From contig JACRMM010000015.1 in NCBI GenBank assembly GCA_016214985.1, forward strand, positions 1 to 64,000: a stretch of 64,000 nt of DNA. The letters run 5' to 3'. Positions 24,244-33,382 of the stretch are shown here, one piece after another. The stretch is from Deltaproteobacteria bacterium. Lineage in GTDB: Bacteria > Desulfobacterota > Deferrisomatia > Deferrisomatales > JACRMM01. The notes below the pieces were generated by a model. It did no database searches. It saw nothing but the letters and a program-made list of their open reading frames with translations, and had not been told where the DNA came from. Every line of letters starts with the position of its first letter. Within the stretch, counting starts at the first letter, position 1. The translations under genes and the position numbers were made by a program.

Positions 24244-25290
24244 ATGAGCATCCCGGGCAACTGCCGCACCACCGCCATGGGGATCCTGCCGCACACGGAC
24301 GTGGAGCGCGCCCTGGAGATCGCTTTCTCCCTCGACATCCCGTTCTGGCCGCAGCTCCCGCGGCTCTCGTACTACGAGGACATGTATGTCCAGGTGTCCG
24401 AGAACTTCCCTGGGGTGAGGATCGACGAGGAAAACCGCCGCATCGACTTCTCTCGGGAGCGCTTCTACGAGGAGCTCCCGGCGTTTGCGGAGCGGATGGA
24501 AGACCCGGAGGTGTACCGGCTGTCCCCGGCCTACTCCGCTGTGTATCACCGGTTCCTGGAGCGGGACCTCTCGGTCTATCCTGCGATTCGGGGTCAGATG
24601 GAGGGGCCGGTGTCCTTCGGCTTCAGCGTCAAGGACGAGGACGACCGCCCGGTCCTCTACGACGACGAGGTGCGCTCGCTCCTGATCGACTTCATGGCCC
24701 GCAAGGTCAACGTGATGGGCCACGAGCTCGCCGCCCGCAACCCCAACGCCTTCATGTTCACCGACGAGCCGGGGCTGGAGTTCATCTTCTCGTCGCTGTC
24801 CGGGTACAGCGACGAGACGGCGCGGCAGGACCTGGACCGGTTCTTCTCGCTGATTGAGGGAAAGCGGGGCATCCACCTCTGTGGCAACCCGGACTGGGAC
24901 TTCCTGCTCCGGCGCCCGATGGACGTCCTGTCCTTCAACGCATTCGGCCGAGGGGACCGCTTCGTGAATTACGCCGGCAGCCTGCGGGCGTTCCTGGACG
25001 CGGGCGGCGTCATCGGCTGGGGTATCGTGCCGGCCAACTTCGAGGACTTCAACGCCGCGGACCTCCAGGGTCTTCTGGACCACCTGGAGGGGCTGTGGGA
25101 CGCCCTGGAGAAGGAGGGGCTGCCGAGAGAGCGCCTGCTCCCCCGAAGCCTGCTCCTGCCCGCGACGTGCGCCCTGGTGAACCCCGACAAGGAGGTCACG
25201 GTCGAGCGGTGCTACGAGATGCTCCGGGAGCTCTCGCGCCGCGTGCGCGAGCGCTACGGGCTTCGCGACGACGGCGGGGGGGCGGCGTGA
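24244..25290 (+). CDS. MetE/UROD-superfamily methyltransferase-like protein
   Basis: A 348-residue barrel protein resembling the C-terminal half of cobalamin-independent methionine synthase and the MtaA/CmuA/uroporphyrinogen decarboxylase group. The zinc-ligand candidates HLCGNPDW (about residue 220) and the Cys of LLPATCALVNPDKE (about 308) match the H-x-C...C pattern used to bind a thiol or cobalamin substrate. TDEPGLEF lies where MetE has its conserved Glu segment. It heads a tightly overlapping operon with a small exported protein and the octahaem cytochrome. Methyl donor and acceptor are unknown. Confidence 0.72.
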   Translation: MSIPGNCRTTAMGILPHTDVERALEIAFSLDIPFWPQLPRLSYYEDMYVQVSENFPGVRIDEENRRIDFSRERFYEELPAFAERMEDPEVYRLSPAYSAVYHRFLERDLSVYPAIRGQMEGPVSFGFSVKDEDDRPVLYDDEVRSLLIDFMARKVNVMGHELAARNPNAFMFTDEPGLEFIFSSLSGYSDETARQDLDRFFSLIEGKRGIHLCGNPDWDFLLRRPMDVLSFNAFGRGDRFVNYAGSLRAFLDAGGVIGWGIVPANFEDFNAADLQGLLDHLEGLWDALEKEGLPRERLLPRSLLLPATCALVNPDKEVTVERCYEMLRELSRRVRERYGLRDDGGGAA

Positions 25291-25841
25291 TGCGCCTTCT
25301 GTTTCTTCTCGCGGCGGGGGTCCTCGCCGCGGGGATAGCCGGCGCGGCGTGGCCCCCGGGGCTCGAGGCCGCGGCGGACGCCTACCGGCGAACCCTCAAT
25401 GCGAGCGAGGAGCCCATCCGCAACGGTACCCTGGCCGCGCCGCGGGGCATCGAGGAGGCGCTCCAGTTCGACCGGGAGACGCACGGATGCCACCGCGGCC
25501 CGGCCCACGCCTACCGCGACTACGGCGCGCCCGAGCCGCCGGCACCCTCTCCGAAATCCCCCAAGGCGGCGGGCAAGATGGCAGCCGTCCGGGTACGGTA
25601 CCCCTACCGCGTCTTCTACCGCCAGGCGCTCACGTTGGAGGCCCTGTTCGAGAAGCCCTGGAAGGAGGGAAGCGAGGGAGCGGTGGAGGTCGAGTTCCGA
25701 CGGACCGAGCGGGGATGGGAGCCGGGCCTCAAGAGTGAACGCCTGGGAGATCCGACCAAGAGTTCCAAGCCCGGGGTGGGCCCGGGTAGGGGAATCGATC
25801 GACGGGGGAATGGGCCATCGGGAGAGGGAGGTGCGAGATGA
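25290..25841 (+). CDS. Small exported protein of the octahaem cytochrome operon
   Basis: A 183-residue protein with a clear signal peptide (MRLLFLLAAGVLAAGIAGA) and no family I recognise. The mature part has a single CxxGP segment (HGCHRGPAHAY), a lysine/proline stretch and a glycine-rich tail. Its ATG overlaps the stop of the MetE-like gene (TGATG) and its own stop overlaps the start of the cytochrome (ATGA), so all three are translated together. A periplasmic accessory to the cytochrome is plausible but unproven. Confidence 0.6.
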   Translation: MRLLFLLAAGVLAAGIAGAAWPPGLEAAADAYRRTLNASEEPIRNGTLAAPRGIEEALQFDRETHGCHRGPAHAYRDYGAPEPPAPSPKSPKAAGKMAAVRVRYPYRVFYRQALTLEALFEKPWKEGSEGAVEVEFRRTERGWEPGLKSERLGDPTKSSKPGVGPGRGIDRRGNGPSGEGGAR

Positions 25842-27487
25842 GGGGACGACGAACCTGGGTCATCGGGGCGAGTGCCGTCGCAGCGCTGATCGGGCTGGCC
25901 GTGGGCGGGGCGGACGGGGCCGCGAAGGAGGCCACGGCCAAGTGGACCGTGGCCACCTGCTACGAGTGCCACGAGCCCATCCAGAAGCTCCACGCAAAGA
26001 ACAAACACGGCAAGGTCTTGTGCGACAAGTGCCATGGCGGGGTCGACAAGCATCTGGCCGACCCGGGCCCCGAGACGCGGCCCGGCACGAACACCTCCTG
26101 GGAGGTCTGCGGCGGCTGCCACAAGCCTCAGTACGAGAGCTTCCTCAAGACCGCGTACCACCGCCCGGGCCGCGACGAGAAGAGCCAGCTCACCGGCCGG
26201 GCCCCGAACCCGTTCTGGGACAAGCTCATGATGGGCAACGGCTTCACCAAGGAGCACGCCACGACCCGGAGCCACTCCTGGATGCTCGTGGACCATCTGG
26301 TCGTGGATCGGGCCTACGGCGGTCGGTTCCAGCCCAAGAAGGGGTGGGAGTACCTCGTGGAGCCGGCCGGCAAGCCCGCGTGGGACTACCTGGAGGACCG
26401 GTTCCCGGAGAACGCGGACCACAAGGCTTTCCTGCCGCAGAGCGCGGCGGCTGCGAACCCCGTGTGCCTCCAGTGCAAGACCCAGGACCGGATCCTCGAC
26501 TGGGCCTACCTGGGTGACCCGAAGGCCGGCGCCCGGTGGTCGCGCACGTCCAACACCGTGGAGTTCGTCCGAACTCTGCAGCACGGCCTCAACTGCTTTA
26601 CCTGTCACGACCCTCATGCGGCCCGGCCCCGGATCGTGCGCGACGCCATGATCGAAGCCTTCGGCCGGCCCGAGGCCGACACACTCTGGGCCAAGGATCC
26701 CAACCACACCAAGATCGAGGTCGTGGACATGGGCCTCCGGGGCTACACGCGAAAGATCGCGCTCCTCGATCGCTACGACTCGCGCCTTATCTGCGGTCAG
26801 TGCCACGTGGAGTACAACTGCGGCACGGGAGTAGACGTGAGGAGCGGCGAGAAGGTCACCATGGCCGATCCCCGCACCAACGTCTTCCCCTACCGGGACG
26901 TGTTCGGGATCTACGACTACTACGTCAACCAGATCGGCTTCCTCGACTGGAAGCATCCGCTCACCGGGGGTCTCCTCTGGAAGGCCCAGCACCCCGAGAG
27001 TGAGACCTTCTATACCTCGGTGCACGCGAAGAAGGGCGTCCAGTGCTACGACTGCCACACGCCCAGGCTGAAAGACCCCAAGACCGGGAAGATGTTCACT
27101 TCCCACTTTGCAGTAACTCCGCGAGTTCAGCTCAAGGAGACCTGCCTCAAGTGCCACAAGAACTACACCGAGGAGCAGGCCCGGTACGTCATCGACTCGG
27201 TCAAGGCCTATACCCGAGGGAAGATGAGGAAGGCCGAGTTCTGGCTCTCGGCGCTGATCGACAAGATCGTCGAGGCGAAGAAAGCCGGCGTGGCCGACGA
27301 CATTGTCAAGCAGGCCCAGGACCAGCACTTGAGGGCCCACATCCTGTGGGAGTGGTGGACCGCCGAGAACTCCGACGGCTACCACAACCCGGAGATGGCG
27401 CGGGAGTCGCTCACCCGGTCCGTGGACGAGTCGCAGAAGGGCATCAAACTCGTCGACGACGCCCTCGGGCAGATGGCGAAGAAGTAG
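25838..27487 (+). CDS. Octahaem cytochrome c nitrite reductase-like protein (NrfA-type core)
   Basis: A 549-residue exported multihaem enzyme. After a signal peptide (about 1-28) it has haem sites CYECH, CDKCH, CGGCH, CLQCK, CFTCH, CGQCH, CYDCH and CLKCH: seven CxxCH plus one CxxCK, the lysine-ligated active-site haem of NrfA-type nitrite reductases. ICGQCHVEYNC carries the NrfA catalytic Tyr context, and FTSHFAVTPR the catalytic His. Three N-terminal haems before a five-haem core is the plan of the octahaem TvNiR family, which reduces nitrite to ammonium and also sulfite or hydroxylamine. No NrfH-like quinol oxidase is adjacent, so its electron donor is unknown. Confidence 0.88.
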   Translation: MRGRRTWVIGASAVAALIGLAVGGADGAAKEATAKWTVATCYECHEPIQKLHAKNKHGKVLCDKCHGGVDKHLADPGPETRPGTNTSWEVCGGCHKPQYESFLKTAYHRPGRDEKSQLTGRAPNPFWDKLMMGNGFTKEHATTRSHSWMLVDHLVVDRAYGGRFQPKKGWEYLVEPAGKPAWDYLEDRFPENADHKAFLPQSAAAANPVCLQCKTQDRILDWAYLGDPKAGARWSRTSNTVEFVRTLQHGLNCFTCHDPHAARPRIVRDAMIEAFGRPEADTLWAKDPNHTKIEVVDMGLRGYTRKIALLDRYDSRLICGQCHVEYNCGTGVDVRSGEKVTMADPRTNVFPYRDVFGIYDYYVNQIGFLDWKHPLTGGLLWKAQHPESETFYTSVHAKKGVQCYDCHTPRLKDPKTGKMFTSHFAVTPRVQLKETCLKCHKNYTEEQARYVIDSVKAYTRGKMRKAEFWLSALIDKIVEAKKAGVADDIVKQAQDQHLRAHILWEWWTAENSDGYHNPEMARESLTRSVDESQKGIKLVDDALGQMAKK

Positions 27488-27544
27488 GCGACCGAGGCGT
27501 CGACGGTAACGCGGCCGTCGCAGCCGTCAGGAGCGGTACGGGAG

Positions 27545-27592
27545 AAGAGGGACCCCCTCCGCCGCGTAGATCCGGCAGGGGGGGTCCCTCTT
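27545..27592 (+). terminator. Strong terminator of the octahaem cytochrome operon
   Basis: AAGAGGGACCCCC (27545-27557) pairs perfectly over 13 bp with GGGGGTCCCTCTT (27580-27592), followed by GTCGT. Lying 58 bases after the stop, it closes the three-gene operon. The rest of the gap to 27801 holds AT-richer sequence around 27620-27665 that may contain the next promoter. Confidence 0.85.
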
Positions 27593-27801
27593 GTCGTGGC
27601 GCTCGGGTCCGCAAAGGGTCTTTACGTATGGGCGTCCAAATGTGAAATGCGCTTTCATAATCGATCGCCCCCTCGGCTCAGACGCTCCAGAGCGTGGTGG
27701 CCGGCTCGCGGTTCCGCCGGGGGAGCGCTTGCCCTCGTCCCTGGGCCGTGCTACACACGAAGCGACGGACCGAACCTCTTCCTGCCACGAGGCCTTCGCT
27801 C

Positions 27802-28383
27802 ATGCCTCTCGTCCACCCCGACGACCGGTTCACCTACGCCGACTATCTCAGCTGGCCCGAGGGAGAACGGTGGGAGATCGTCGACGGGGAGGCGTTCGCG
27901 ATGACCCCTGCGCCCAGTTTCGGTCACCAGAGGGTCATCGGACGAATCTACTACCTGCTCGAGGCGGCGCTCCACCTGGGGCCCTGCGTCCCCTGCGTGT
28001 CGCCCGTCGACGTGGTGCTCGCCGAGGACACGGTCGTCCAACCGGACGTGGTGGTGGTCTGCGATCGCTCCAAGATCCAACCCGCCGGAATTCGCGGCGC
28101 GCCGGACCTCGTGGTCGAGGTGCTCTCCCCCTCCACGGCCCTTCGGGACCGGGGGACGAAACGAGACCTCTACGAGCGTTACGGAGTGCGAGAGTACCTG
28201 ACGGTCGACCCCGTCGCCCGGTTCGCCGAGCGATACCTGCTTCGCGAGGACGGCACCTACGGCAAACCCGACCTCTTCGGGCCGGAAGACAGCCTCCGGC
28301 TCGCAAGTCTCGCCGGTCTGGAGATCCCCCTGGCCGAGGTGTTCGAGGGGATCCTACCGCCGGAGGCGGCGATCCCCTCCTGA
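27802..28383 (+). CDS. Uma2-family (DUF820) putative endonuclease
   Basis: A 193-residue protein of the Uma2 family, which has a PD-(D/E)xK restriction-endonuclease-like fold and is often found in many copies in genomes with mobile DNA. Visible motifs are RWEIVDGEAF near residue 25, VVQPDVVVVCD (about 77) and PDLVVEVLSPST (about 97), which carry the Asp, Glu and nearby Lys expected of the active site. No ribosome-binding site is obvious before the ATG at 27802. Cellular role of the family is unproven. Confidence 0.8.
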   Translation: MPLVHPDDRFTYADYLSWPEGERWEIVDGEAFAMTPAPSFGHQRVIGRIYYLLEAALHLGPCVPCVSPVDVVLAEDTVVQPDVVVVCDRSKIQPAGIRGAPDLVVEVLSPSTALRDRGTKRDLYERYGVREYLTVDPVARFAERYLLREDGTYGKPDLFGPEDSLRLASLAGLEIPLAEVFEGILPPEAAIPS

Positions 28384-28446
28384 TTGTCCGGCACATGATG
28401 TGCATAGGGGACAATTGCCGTTTTCAGGAACTGCCAAGTCCGCTGA

Positions 28447-28629
28447 CTACTGACTGAGCTTCGCGCTTGCCAGGCGATTGAGGCTTACGCCGGCCTCTGC
28501 TGCCTGTATTGCCAATTGACGATGCACGTCAGGCGGAACACGGACCATGAATTTGCCGCTGAAACGCTTGCCTGCTATTGGATCAACGGCACGTGCGACG
28601 CGGTGGGCGGTGAGGTGGGTGAACGTGTG
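28447..28629 (-). pseudogene. Fragment of a HicB-like antitoxin (Arc-type C-terminus)
   Basis: A minus-strand frame ends with GKFMVRVPPDVHRQLAIQAA-EAGVSLNRLASAKLS then TAG. This is the ribbon-helix-helix end of HicB-type antitoxins. The N-terminal part upstream (HTFTHLTAHRVARAV) does not match the HicB core and runs back into the end of the kinase gene, and the only internal ATG (28548) would give 33 residues. No HicA toxin is next to it. It looks like a remnant left by rearrangement. Confidence 0.5.
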
Positions 28630-28639
28630 AGGGGCGCCC

Positions 28640-30718
28640 TCAGGCTCGGGAGCCCCTCGGCGGATTCGTCGGGGATTGCGCCGAGCGGGCGCGGCGGGCG
28701 GCCCTCTGGGCCTCCAAGGCGGCGAAGACCGCCTTGACGTCTTCCAGCCGGTACGGCTTCGCCAGCGCGTGGTCGAAACCCCGCGCCCGGTGCTCGGCCA
28801 TGGCGCCGCCGGCGGTGTAGCCGCTCGAGGCGACGACGAGAGCGTCGGGGTGGCGCTCTTTGAGCTGCGCCACGGTCTCCTCGCCGCCCATCCCTCCCGG
28901 TACGGTCAGGTCGAGGACCACGAAGTCGAAGGGGGATCCCGCTGCACAGGCGTCTTCGTAGCGGTCGAGCGCCTGTCGTCCATCTGCCGTCTCCTCGACG
29001 TCGTAGCCGAGATGCTGGAAGACCTCGGCTGCCGTTTCCCGCACCAACTCGTCGTCGTCCATCAGGAGTACGCGGCCGCCTTCCAGCACCTCGACGGCGT
29101 TCGACGGAGGGGAGGAGGCCAGAGCGGCGTCCGTGGCCGGAAGGTAGACGTCGAATCGGGTGCCGTTGCCGGGCGATGAGGAGACCTCGACGCGGCCGCC
29201 GTGCTTCTGGACGATGGAGTACACGGTAGAAAGCCCGAGACCGGTACCCCCCGGCCGGGTCGTGAAGTAGGGGTCGAAGATCTTGTCCATGGTGTCGGCC
29301 GGGATTCCCTCGCCGTGGTCGCGGACCGAGAGGAGGACGAACCGGTCCGGTTGGGGCGGTTCGCCGGGGCGCTCGTCCGCCGCGACGTTGGAGGCTTCGA
29401 TCAGGACTCGCCCGCGGCCGTTCGAGGCCTGCAAGGCGTTGATGAGAAGGTTCTGGAGAACCTGGCTGATCTGCCCCGGGTCGGCCTCAACGGCCCAGAG
29501 GTCGGGGCTGAGGGCGAGCTCCACGGCGATTGCGCTGCCCCGGCCGATGAACTCGGCGGTTTCCCGAATCACCTGGGTCAGGTTTACGGCCGTGCGCGTG
29601 GGAGCGCCTCCCCGCGCGAAGGTGAGCAGCTGTTGGGTGAGGTCGCGAGCCCGCTCGCAGGCCGCGACCGCGGCCGACAGCCGTTCACCCGCCTTGGGCC
29701 GATCCGCCGCGTGAATCCCCGCGATTTCGATGTTCCCCATCACGGCCATGAGGAGGTTGTTGAAGTCGTGCGCAATGCCACCGGCCAGTACCCCCAGGCT
29801 CTCGAGCTTCTGCGTCCGCCGAACCTCGGCTTCCATGCGCTCCCAGTCGGTGACGTCGCGCAGCACCAGGACGTAGCCCACGGCGCCGGTGGTGGCGCCG
29901 TGAATCGGAGCTGCGGTGGCGACGACGGCACGCGGTGGGCCATTGTTGCGCCCGAGGATCCAGGTGGCGGGCAGCGCTGACGGTTCCCCTTCTCCCAGCC
30001 ACGGCGCGGGCCACGCGGTCTCCGCGGTGCGACCTTGGAGCGGGCACGCGTCCAGGAAGGGCCTGCCCACCGCGGCTTCGGCCGAGACACCGACGAGCGT
30101 GCAGGCGGCTCTGTTGAGCAGCGTGATGCGGCCCGTGGGATCCGTGGTGATCACCGCGTCGGCGATGGAGCCCAGGGTGACTTGAGCCCTTTCCTTCTCT
30201 TCAGAGAGGGCGGACGTCGAACGGTGGAGCGCCGCCAGGGGGAAGAGATTCAGTACGCTATACACCGTGAACCCCAACGCGGCGGATCCGATCCCGACGC
30301 CGAGGGATCGGAGACCGACGGGGCGCAGAGAGCCGGCCACCTCCACGGTTGCGGCCGGTGTGCCGGCGTCGTAGACGGTCGCCGAGCGCAGGAGGAAGGG
30401 CGGCTTGGGAAGGGTGCCGAGCTCCACGATCGTCCGTCCCGAGCGGTCCCGCACTCGTTTGTTCCTGCTGGTCCACCCCGGCCGGCTTCGCTGGAGGATC
30501 CCCTCGAGGCGGTGTTCCTCGTAGACCCACATCTGGGGGTTTCGATTGACGTAGAGGGTCACGAACTCCGCGATGGTCGAAGCCTCCACCTCGAGCCCGT
30601 TGGCGAGGGTCTGGTAGGAGAGGTAGCCGAACCCGATCGGCGGCAGCAGGGCGACCGCCGCGGCGAGGAGCCTCGCGAGCCACACGATGGGTCGCACGCT
30701 GACCTCGGGTGTGTTCAT
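28640..30718 (-). CDS. Membrane hybrid histidine kinase (PAS-kinase-receiver)
   Basis: A 692-residue sensor: a first membrane helix (about 12-34), a periplasmic part of about 110 residues, a second helix (about 140-165), PAS (about 180-305), HisKA with [12 protein letters not shown], HATPase with [17 protein letters not shown] and [10 protein letters not shown], and a C-terminal receiver with LMDDDE, phosphoacceptor in [10 protein letters not shown] and the Lys of LAKPY. It starts four bases after the stop of the PstS-like gene, so a periplasmic phosphate-type binding protein and the kinase are made together. The binding protein may present a ligand to the periplasmic loop. Confidence 0.9.
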   Translation of the reverse strand: MNTPEVSVRPIVWLARLLAAAVALLPPIGFGYLSYQTLANGLEVEASTIAEFVTLYVNRNPQMWVYEEHRLEGILQRSRPGWTSRNKRVRDRSGRTIVELGTLPKPPFLLRSATVYDAGTPAATVEVAGSLRPVGLRSLGVGIGSAALGFTVYSVLNLFPLAALHRSTSALSEEKERAQVTLGSIADAVITTDPTGRITLLNRAACTLVGVSAEAAVGRPFLDACPLQGRTAETAWPAPWLGEGEPSALPATWILGRNNGPPRAVVATAAPIHGATTGAVGYVLVLRDVTDWERMEAEVRRTQKLESLGVLAGGIAHDFNNLLMAVMGNIEIAGIHAADRPKAGERLSAAVAACERARDLTQQLLTFARGGAPTRTAVNLTQVIRETAEFIGRGSAIAVELALSPDLWAVEADPGQISQVLQNLLINALQASNGRGRVLIEASNVAADERPGEPPQPDRFVLLSVRDHGEGIPADTMDKIFDPYFTTRPGGTGLGLSTVYSIVQKHGGRVEVSSSPGNGTRFDVYLPATDAALASSPPSNAVEVLEGGRVLLMDDDELVRETAAEVFQHLGYDVEETADGRQALDRYEDACAAGSPFDFVVLDLTVPGGMGGEETVAQLKERHPDALVVASSGYTAGGAMAEHRARGFDHALAKPYRLEDVKAVFAALEAQRAARRARSAQSPTNPPRGSRA

Positions 30719-30722
30719 GCGC

Positions 30723-31574
30723 TCATTCTTGCGCTGACGGTATGTATCCGAGGTCGGTCAGCGTCTGCGTGTGGGAACGAACGAAGCCCACGAATGCCTC
30801 CACCAGCGCGGAAGGCTGTTTGCGTAACGCGACGTAGAGGTTTCGAGCGTAGGGGTAGTGACCCCTGAGGAGCGCCTCGGGCGTGGGCGCAACGCCGTCG
30901 AGGACCAGGGGGGTGAGGGCCCTCCTCTCGGAGCGGATCTGGGCCACGACGGTGGTACCGAACGCGCCGGGCAGGGTCTCGAGGAAGGCGGCGTTGTCCT
31001 GGTCATTGTCCGCCACGACCATCCCGGGCCGCTCGAGCGCGGCGCCGACCGCCCGGCTCATCCTCGGAGACATCGCCTTGAGCAGGACGGTGTCCGCGTC
31101 TCCGGCCGGTCGGAGCACGAGGCGAATCGGAAGCCCCCCGGGCCAGGTTCTGCGTTTGCCCTCGTAGATCTCGGCCACCTCGCGGAGTCGGAGGGACGCG
31201 AGAGGGGTACCGGTCGAAACGGCGAACGCGAGCGGCGAGCGGCCGATCTCGATCAGAGTCAGATCGTGCCCCGCCTCCTCTTCCCTGAGGACACGAGCGC
31301 TGAGTGCGAGGTCCAGCTGCCCCTCGATCAGAGCCTTGAGTCCGCCCGAGCTGCCCAGGCTCGGGGGCATCTGCAGGGTGACGCCGGGGTGGGTCTTGGC
31401 GAACTCCTGGGCCAGGATGCGAAACGTCGCCATGGCCGCTCCGGTTCCGCCGATCCGGAGCACCTCGGCGCCCAGGGCCTGGGAAACGGGCAGGAGAGTG
31501 CAGAGCAGCAGCAGTGCCGCGGCGCGCAGGTCTGGACGGGGTCGCGGGCCGGACGAGGGGGATGAGGGATCCAT
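30723..31574 (-). CDS. PstS-like periplasmic substrate-binding protein paired with a kinase
   Basis: A 283-residue exported protein of the PstS-like phosphate-binding family (PBP type 2 fold): signal peptide (AALLLLCTLLPVSQALGA), then RIGGTGAAMATFRILAQEF, SLGSSGGLKALIEG and the anion-loop candidate SRAVG. ATG at 31574 follows AGGAGG. There is no Pst permease or ATPase next to it; instead it precedes the hybrid kinase by four bases. Such orphan binding proteins act as input subunits of sensors in several systems. Ligand could be phosphate or another oxyanion; not determinable here. Confidence 0.75.
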   Translation of the reverse strand: MDPSSPSSGPRPRPDLRAAALLLLCTLLPVSQALGAEVLRIGGTGAAMATFRILAQEFAKTHPGVTLQMPPSLGSSGGLKALIEGQLDLALSARVLREEEAGHDLTLIEIGRSPLAFAVSTGTPLASLRLREVAEIYEGKRRTWPGGLPIRLVLRPAGDADTVLLKAMSPRMSRAVGAALERPGMVVADNDQDNAAFLETLPGAFGTTVVAQIRSERRALTPLVLDGVAPTPEALLRGHYPYARNLYVALRKQPSALVEAFVGFVRSHTQTLTDLGYIPSAQE

Positions 31575-31915
31575 GGAGCCTCCTGGACGTGGTCGTGCCA
31601 GGACCGATGCGGGGCCGCCCGATCCCCAGCCCTGTAGCTTATGATATCGGCTCGCAGAGGGAGTGCCTTGAGCCGGTGGCGCCAAGGACGCCTTCGGATT
31701 CGTTCCACCGTGGCCCTCTCCGGAGCGCGTGAACGCACTCCGCTTCGGGGCGCCCGCGTGCTTGAGTTGATGGGCCTGAGTGCCGAAGGGTATTCGTGCA
31801 GGCGTCGTGTGAGCGCCTAGCCGGGGGCCGGCGTGATTCCGCAACGGGTACGCGGCCCCGCCGCCCGGGCACCCGATCCCCGGTGCCCGTACCCTGCCAC
31901 CGAGAGGAGGCCACC
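31575..31915. other. Divergent intergenic region
   Basis: This 341-base gap separates the minus-strand sensor pair from the plus-strand Kunitz-like gene. A minus-strand TATCATAAG near 31637-31645 could be a -10 box for the binding-protein gene. No gene was recognised. Confidence 0.4.
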
Positions 31916-32170
31916 GTGAACCAGTGGATCGCTGTCCTGGCCGGCGTTGCCTTTGTCGCCGGTTGCGCGGTGCAGCGACTGCCGCCCCGCCCGCTGCCGG
32001 TGCGCTGCGCCCTCTCCCCGGACCCGGGCCCCGGCAGCGCAGGGCTCGAGGCCTTCTACTTCGACCGGGAGCGCGGGGCCTGCCGCACGTTCGTCTACGG
32101 TGGGAGCGGGGGGGTGGCACCCTTCGACACGCGGGAGGCGTGCGAGGCAGCCTGCCTGCCCCAACGCTGA
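31916..32170 (+). CDS. Lipoprotein with a Kunitz/BPTI-like domain lacking one disulfide
   Basis: An 84-residue protein with a lipoprotein leader (AGVAFVAGC, modified Cys about residue 17) and a single Kunitz-type domain (about 30-80). From its first domain cysteine the spacing is almost that of bovine trypsin inhibitor: CALSPDPGPG at the start, FYFDRERGACRTFVYGG in the middle, EACEAAC at the end. The cysteines equivalent to BPTI 5-55 and 30-51 are kept, but those equivalent to 14 and 38 are Gly and Ser, so the disulfide beside the protease-binding loop is absent. GTG at 31916 has AGGAGG upstream. Inhibitor activity is uncertain; a structural or binding role is possible. Confidence 0.75.
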   Translation: MNQWIAVLAGVAFVAGCAVQRLPPRPLPVRCALSPDPGPGSAGLEAFYFDRERGACRTFVYGGSGGVAPFDTREACEAACLPQR

Positions 32171-32304
32171 ACGGCGCTTCTCCCGCGAAGCGGTCTTCCC
32201 CCGCCCTCCAACTCGCCCTGTCTGCCACGCCGGCTCTGTGCTAAGGTTTCGGTTCCCGCCCGCTCCCCCGGGCGGTCCGACGCCGCCACCCGGAGGTCCC
32301 TTTC

Positions 32305-33354
32305 GTGTCCCGCATTGCCGTTGCCCTGAGTGGAGGAGTGGACTCCTCGGTGGCCGCTGCGCTCCTGTGCGAGGCGGGCCACGAGGTGATCGGCCTGACC
32401 CTGAAAGTGTGGGACAGCTCGCGGTGCTGCTCGCTCGACGACGCCGAGGACGCGCGGCGGGTGGCCTGGCATCTGGGCATCCGGTTCTACGTGCTCAACG
32501 CCGCGGCGCCCTTCGAGGCCGCGGTCGTCGGGCCCTTCGTCGGCGAGTATGGGGCGGGCCGCACGCCCAACCCCTGCATTCTGTGCAACCGCAGGTTGAA
32601 GTTCCGGTGGCTGCTCGACCGGGTGCGGGCCCTGGGGTGCGACGCCCTGGCCACGGGTCACTATGCGCGGGTCGAGGGGGACCCGGGCCAGCGCGTGCTG
32701 CGCAAGGGGATCGACCCGGCCAAGGACCAGTCCTACTTCCTCGTCCCCGAGCGCCCGGACATACTCGACCACTTGGTCTTCCCCCTGGGCGGCCGGACCA
32801 AGCCGGAGGTGCGCGCCGAGGCGGAGCGGCGGGGCCTCCCGGTGGCCCGCAAGGCCGAGAGCCAAGACGCCTGCTTCGTGCCCGAGGGGGGCCTCGCTGC
32901 GTTTCTCGCGGAGCGCCTCGGCCCCGATCGGCCGGGCGAGATCGTGGACCGCGCGGGACGACGGCTGGGGTGGCACGCGGGACTCAACGCCTACACGGTG
33001 GGCCAGCGAAAGGGGCTGGGCCTGGCGGCGCCCGAGCCGCTCTACGTGGTGGCCCGGGAACCGCAGGGGAACCGGCTCGTGGTCGGGCCTCGGGAGGCGG
33101 CGATGGCGTCCGCGCTGACCGCCGAAGACCCGGTGTGGCTCGCCCACGGCCTTCCCGAGCGCTTCGACTGTGCCGCGAAGATCCGCTCGACCGGCCGTGC
33201 AGCCCCCTGTAACGTCGCGGTGGCGGAGGGCCGCGTGCACGTGCGATTCGCCGAGCCCCAGTTCGGCGTGGCGCCGGGCCAAATGGTCGTCTTCTACGAC
33301 GGGGACCGGGTGCTGGGCGGCGCCTGGATCGGGGAGGCCCGAGGTGACGGATGA
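32305..33354 (+). CDS. mnmA: tRNA-specific 2-thiouridylase MnmA
   Basis: A 349-residue enzyme that thiolates U34 of Lys, Glu and Gln tRNAs using sulfur from a persulfide relay. It has the ATP pyrophosphatase loop SGGVDSSVAA, the catalytic cysteines in PNPCILCNRRLKF and SQDACFVPEGG, and the C-terminal barrel (FAEPQFGVAPGQMVVFYDG). Start GTG at 32305 with AGG upstream. It heads an RNA-modification/processing operon with mtaB and rnc. Confidence 0.95.
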   Translation: MSRIAVALSGGVDSSVAAALLCEAGHEVIGLTLKVWDSSRCCSLDDAEDARRVAWHLGIRFYVLNAAAPFEAAVVGPFVGEYGAGRTPNPCILCNRRLKFRWLLDRVRALGCDALATGHYARVEGDPGQRVLRKGIDPAKDQSYFLVPERPDILDHLVFPLGGRTKPEVRAEAERRGLPVARKAESQDACFVPEGGLAAFLAERLGPDRPGEIVDRAGRRLGWHAGLNAYTVGQRKGLGLAAPEPLYVVAREPQGNRLVVGPREAAMASALTAEDPVWLAHGLPERFDCAAKIRSTGRAAPCNVAVAEGRVHVRFAEPQFGVAPGQMVVFYDGDRVLGGAWIGEARGDG

Positions 33355-33382
33355 CCGGGACGGGGGGCGTGGAGCGCGGAAG

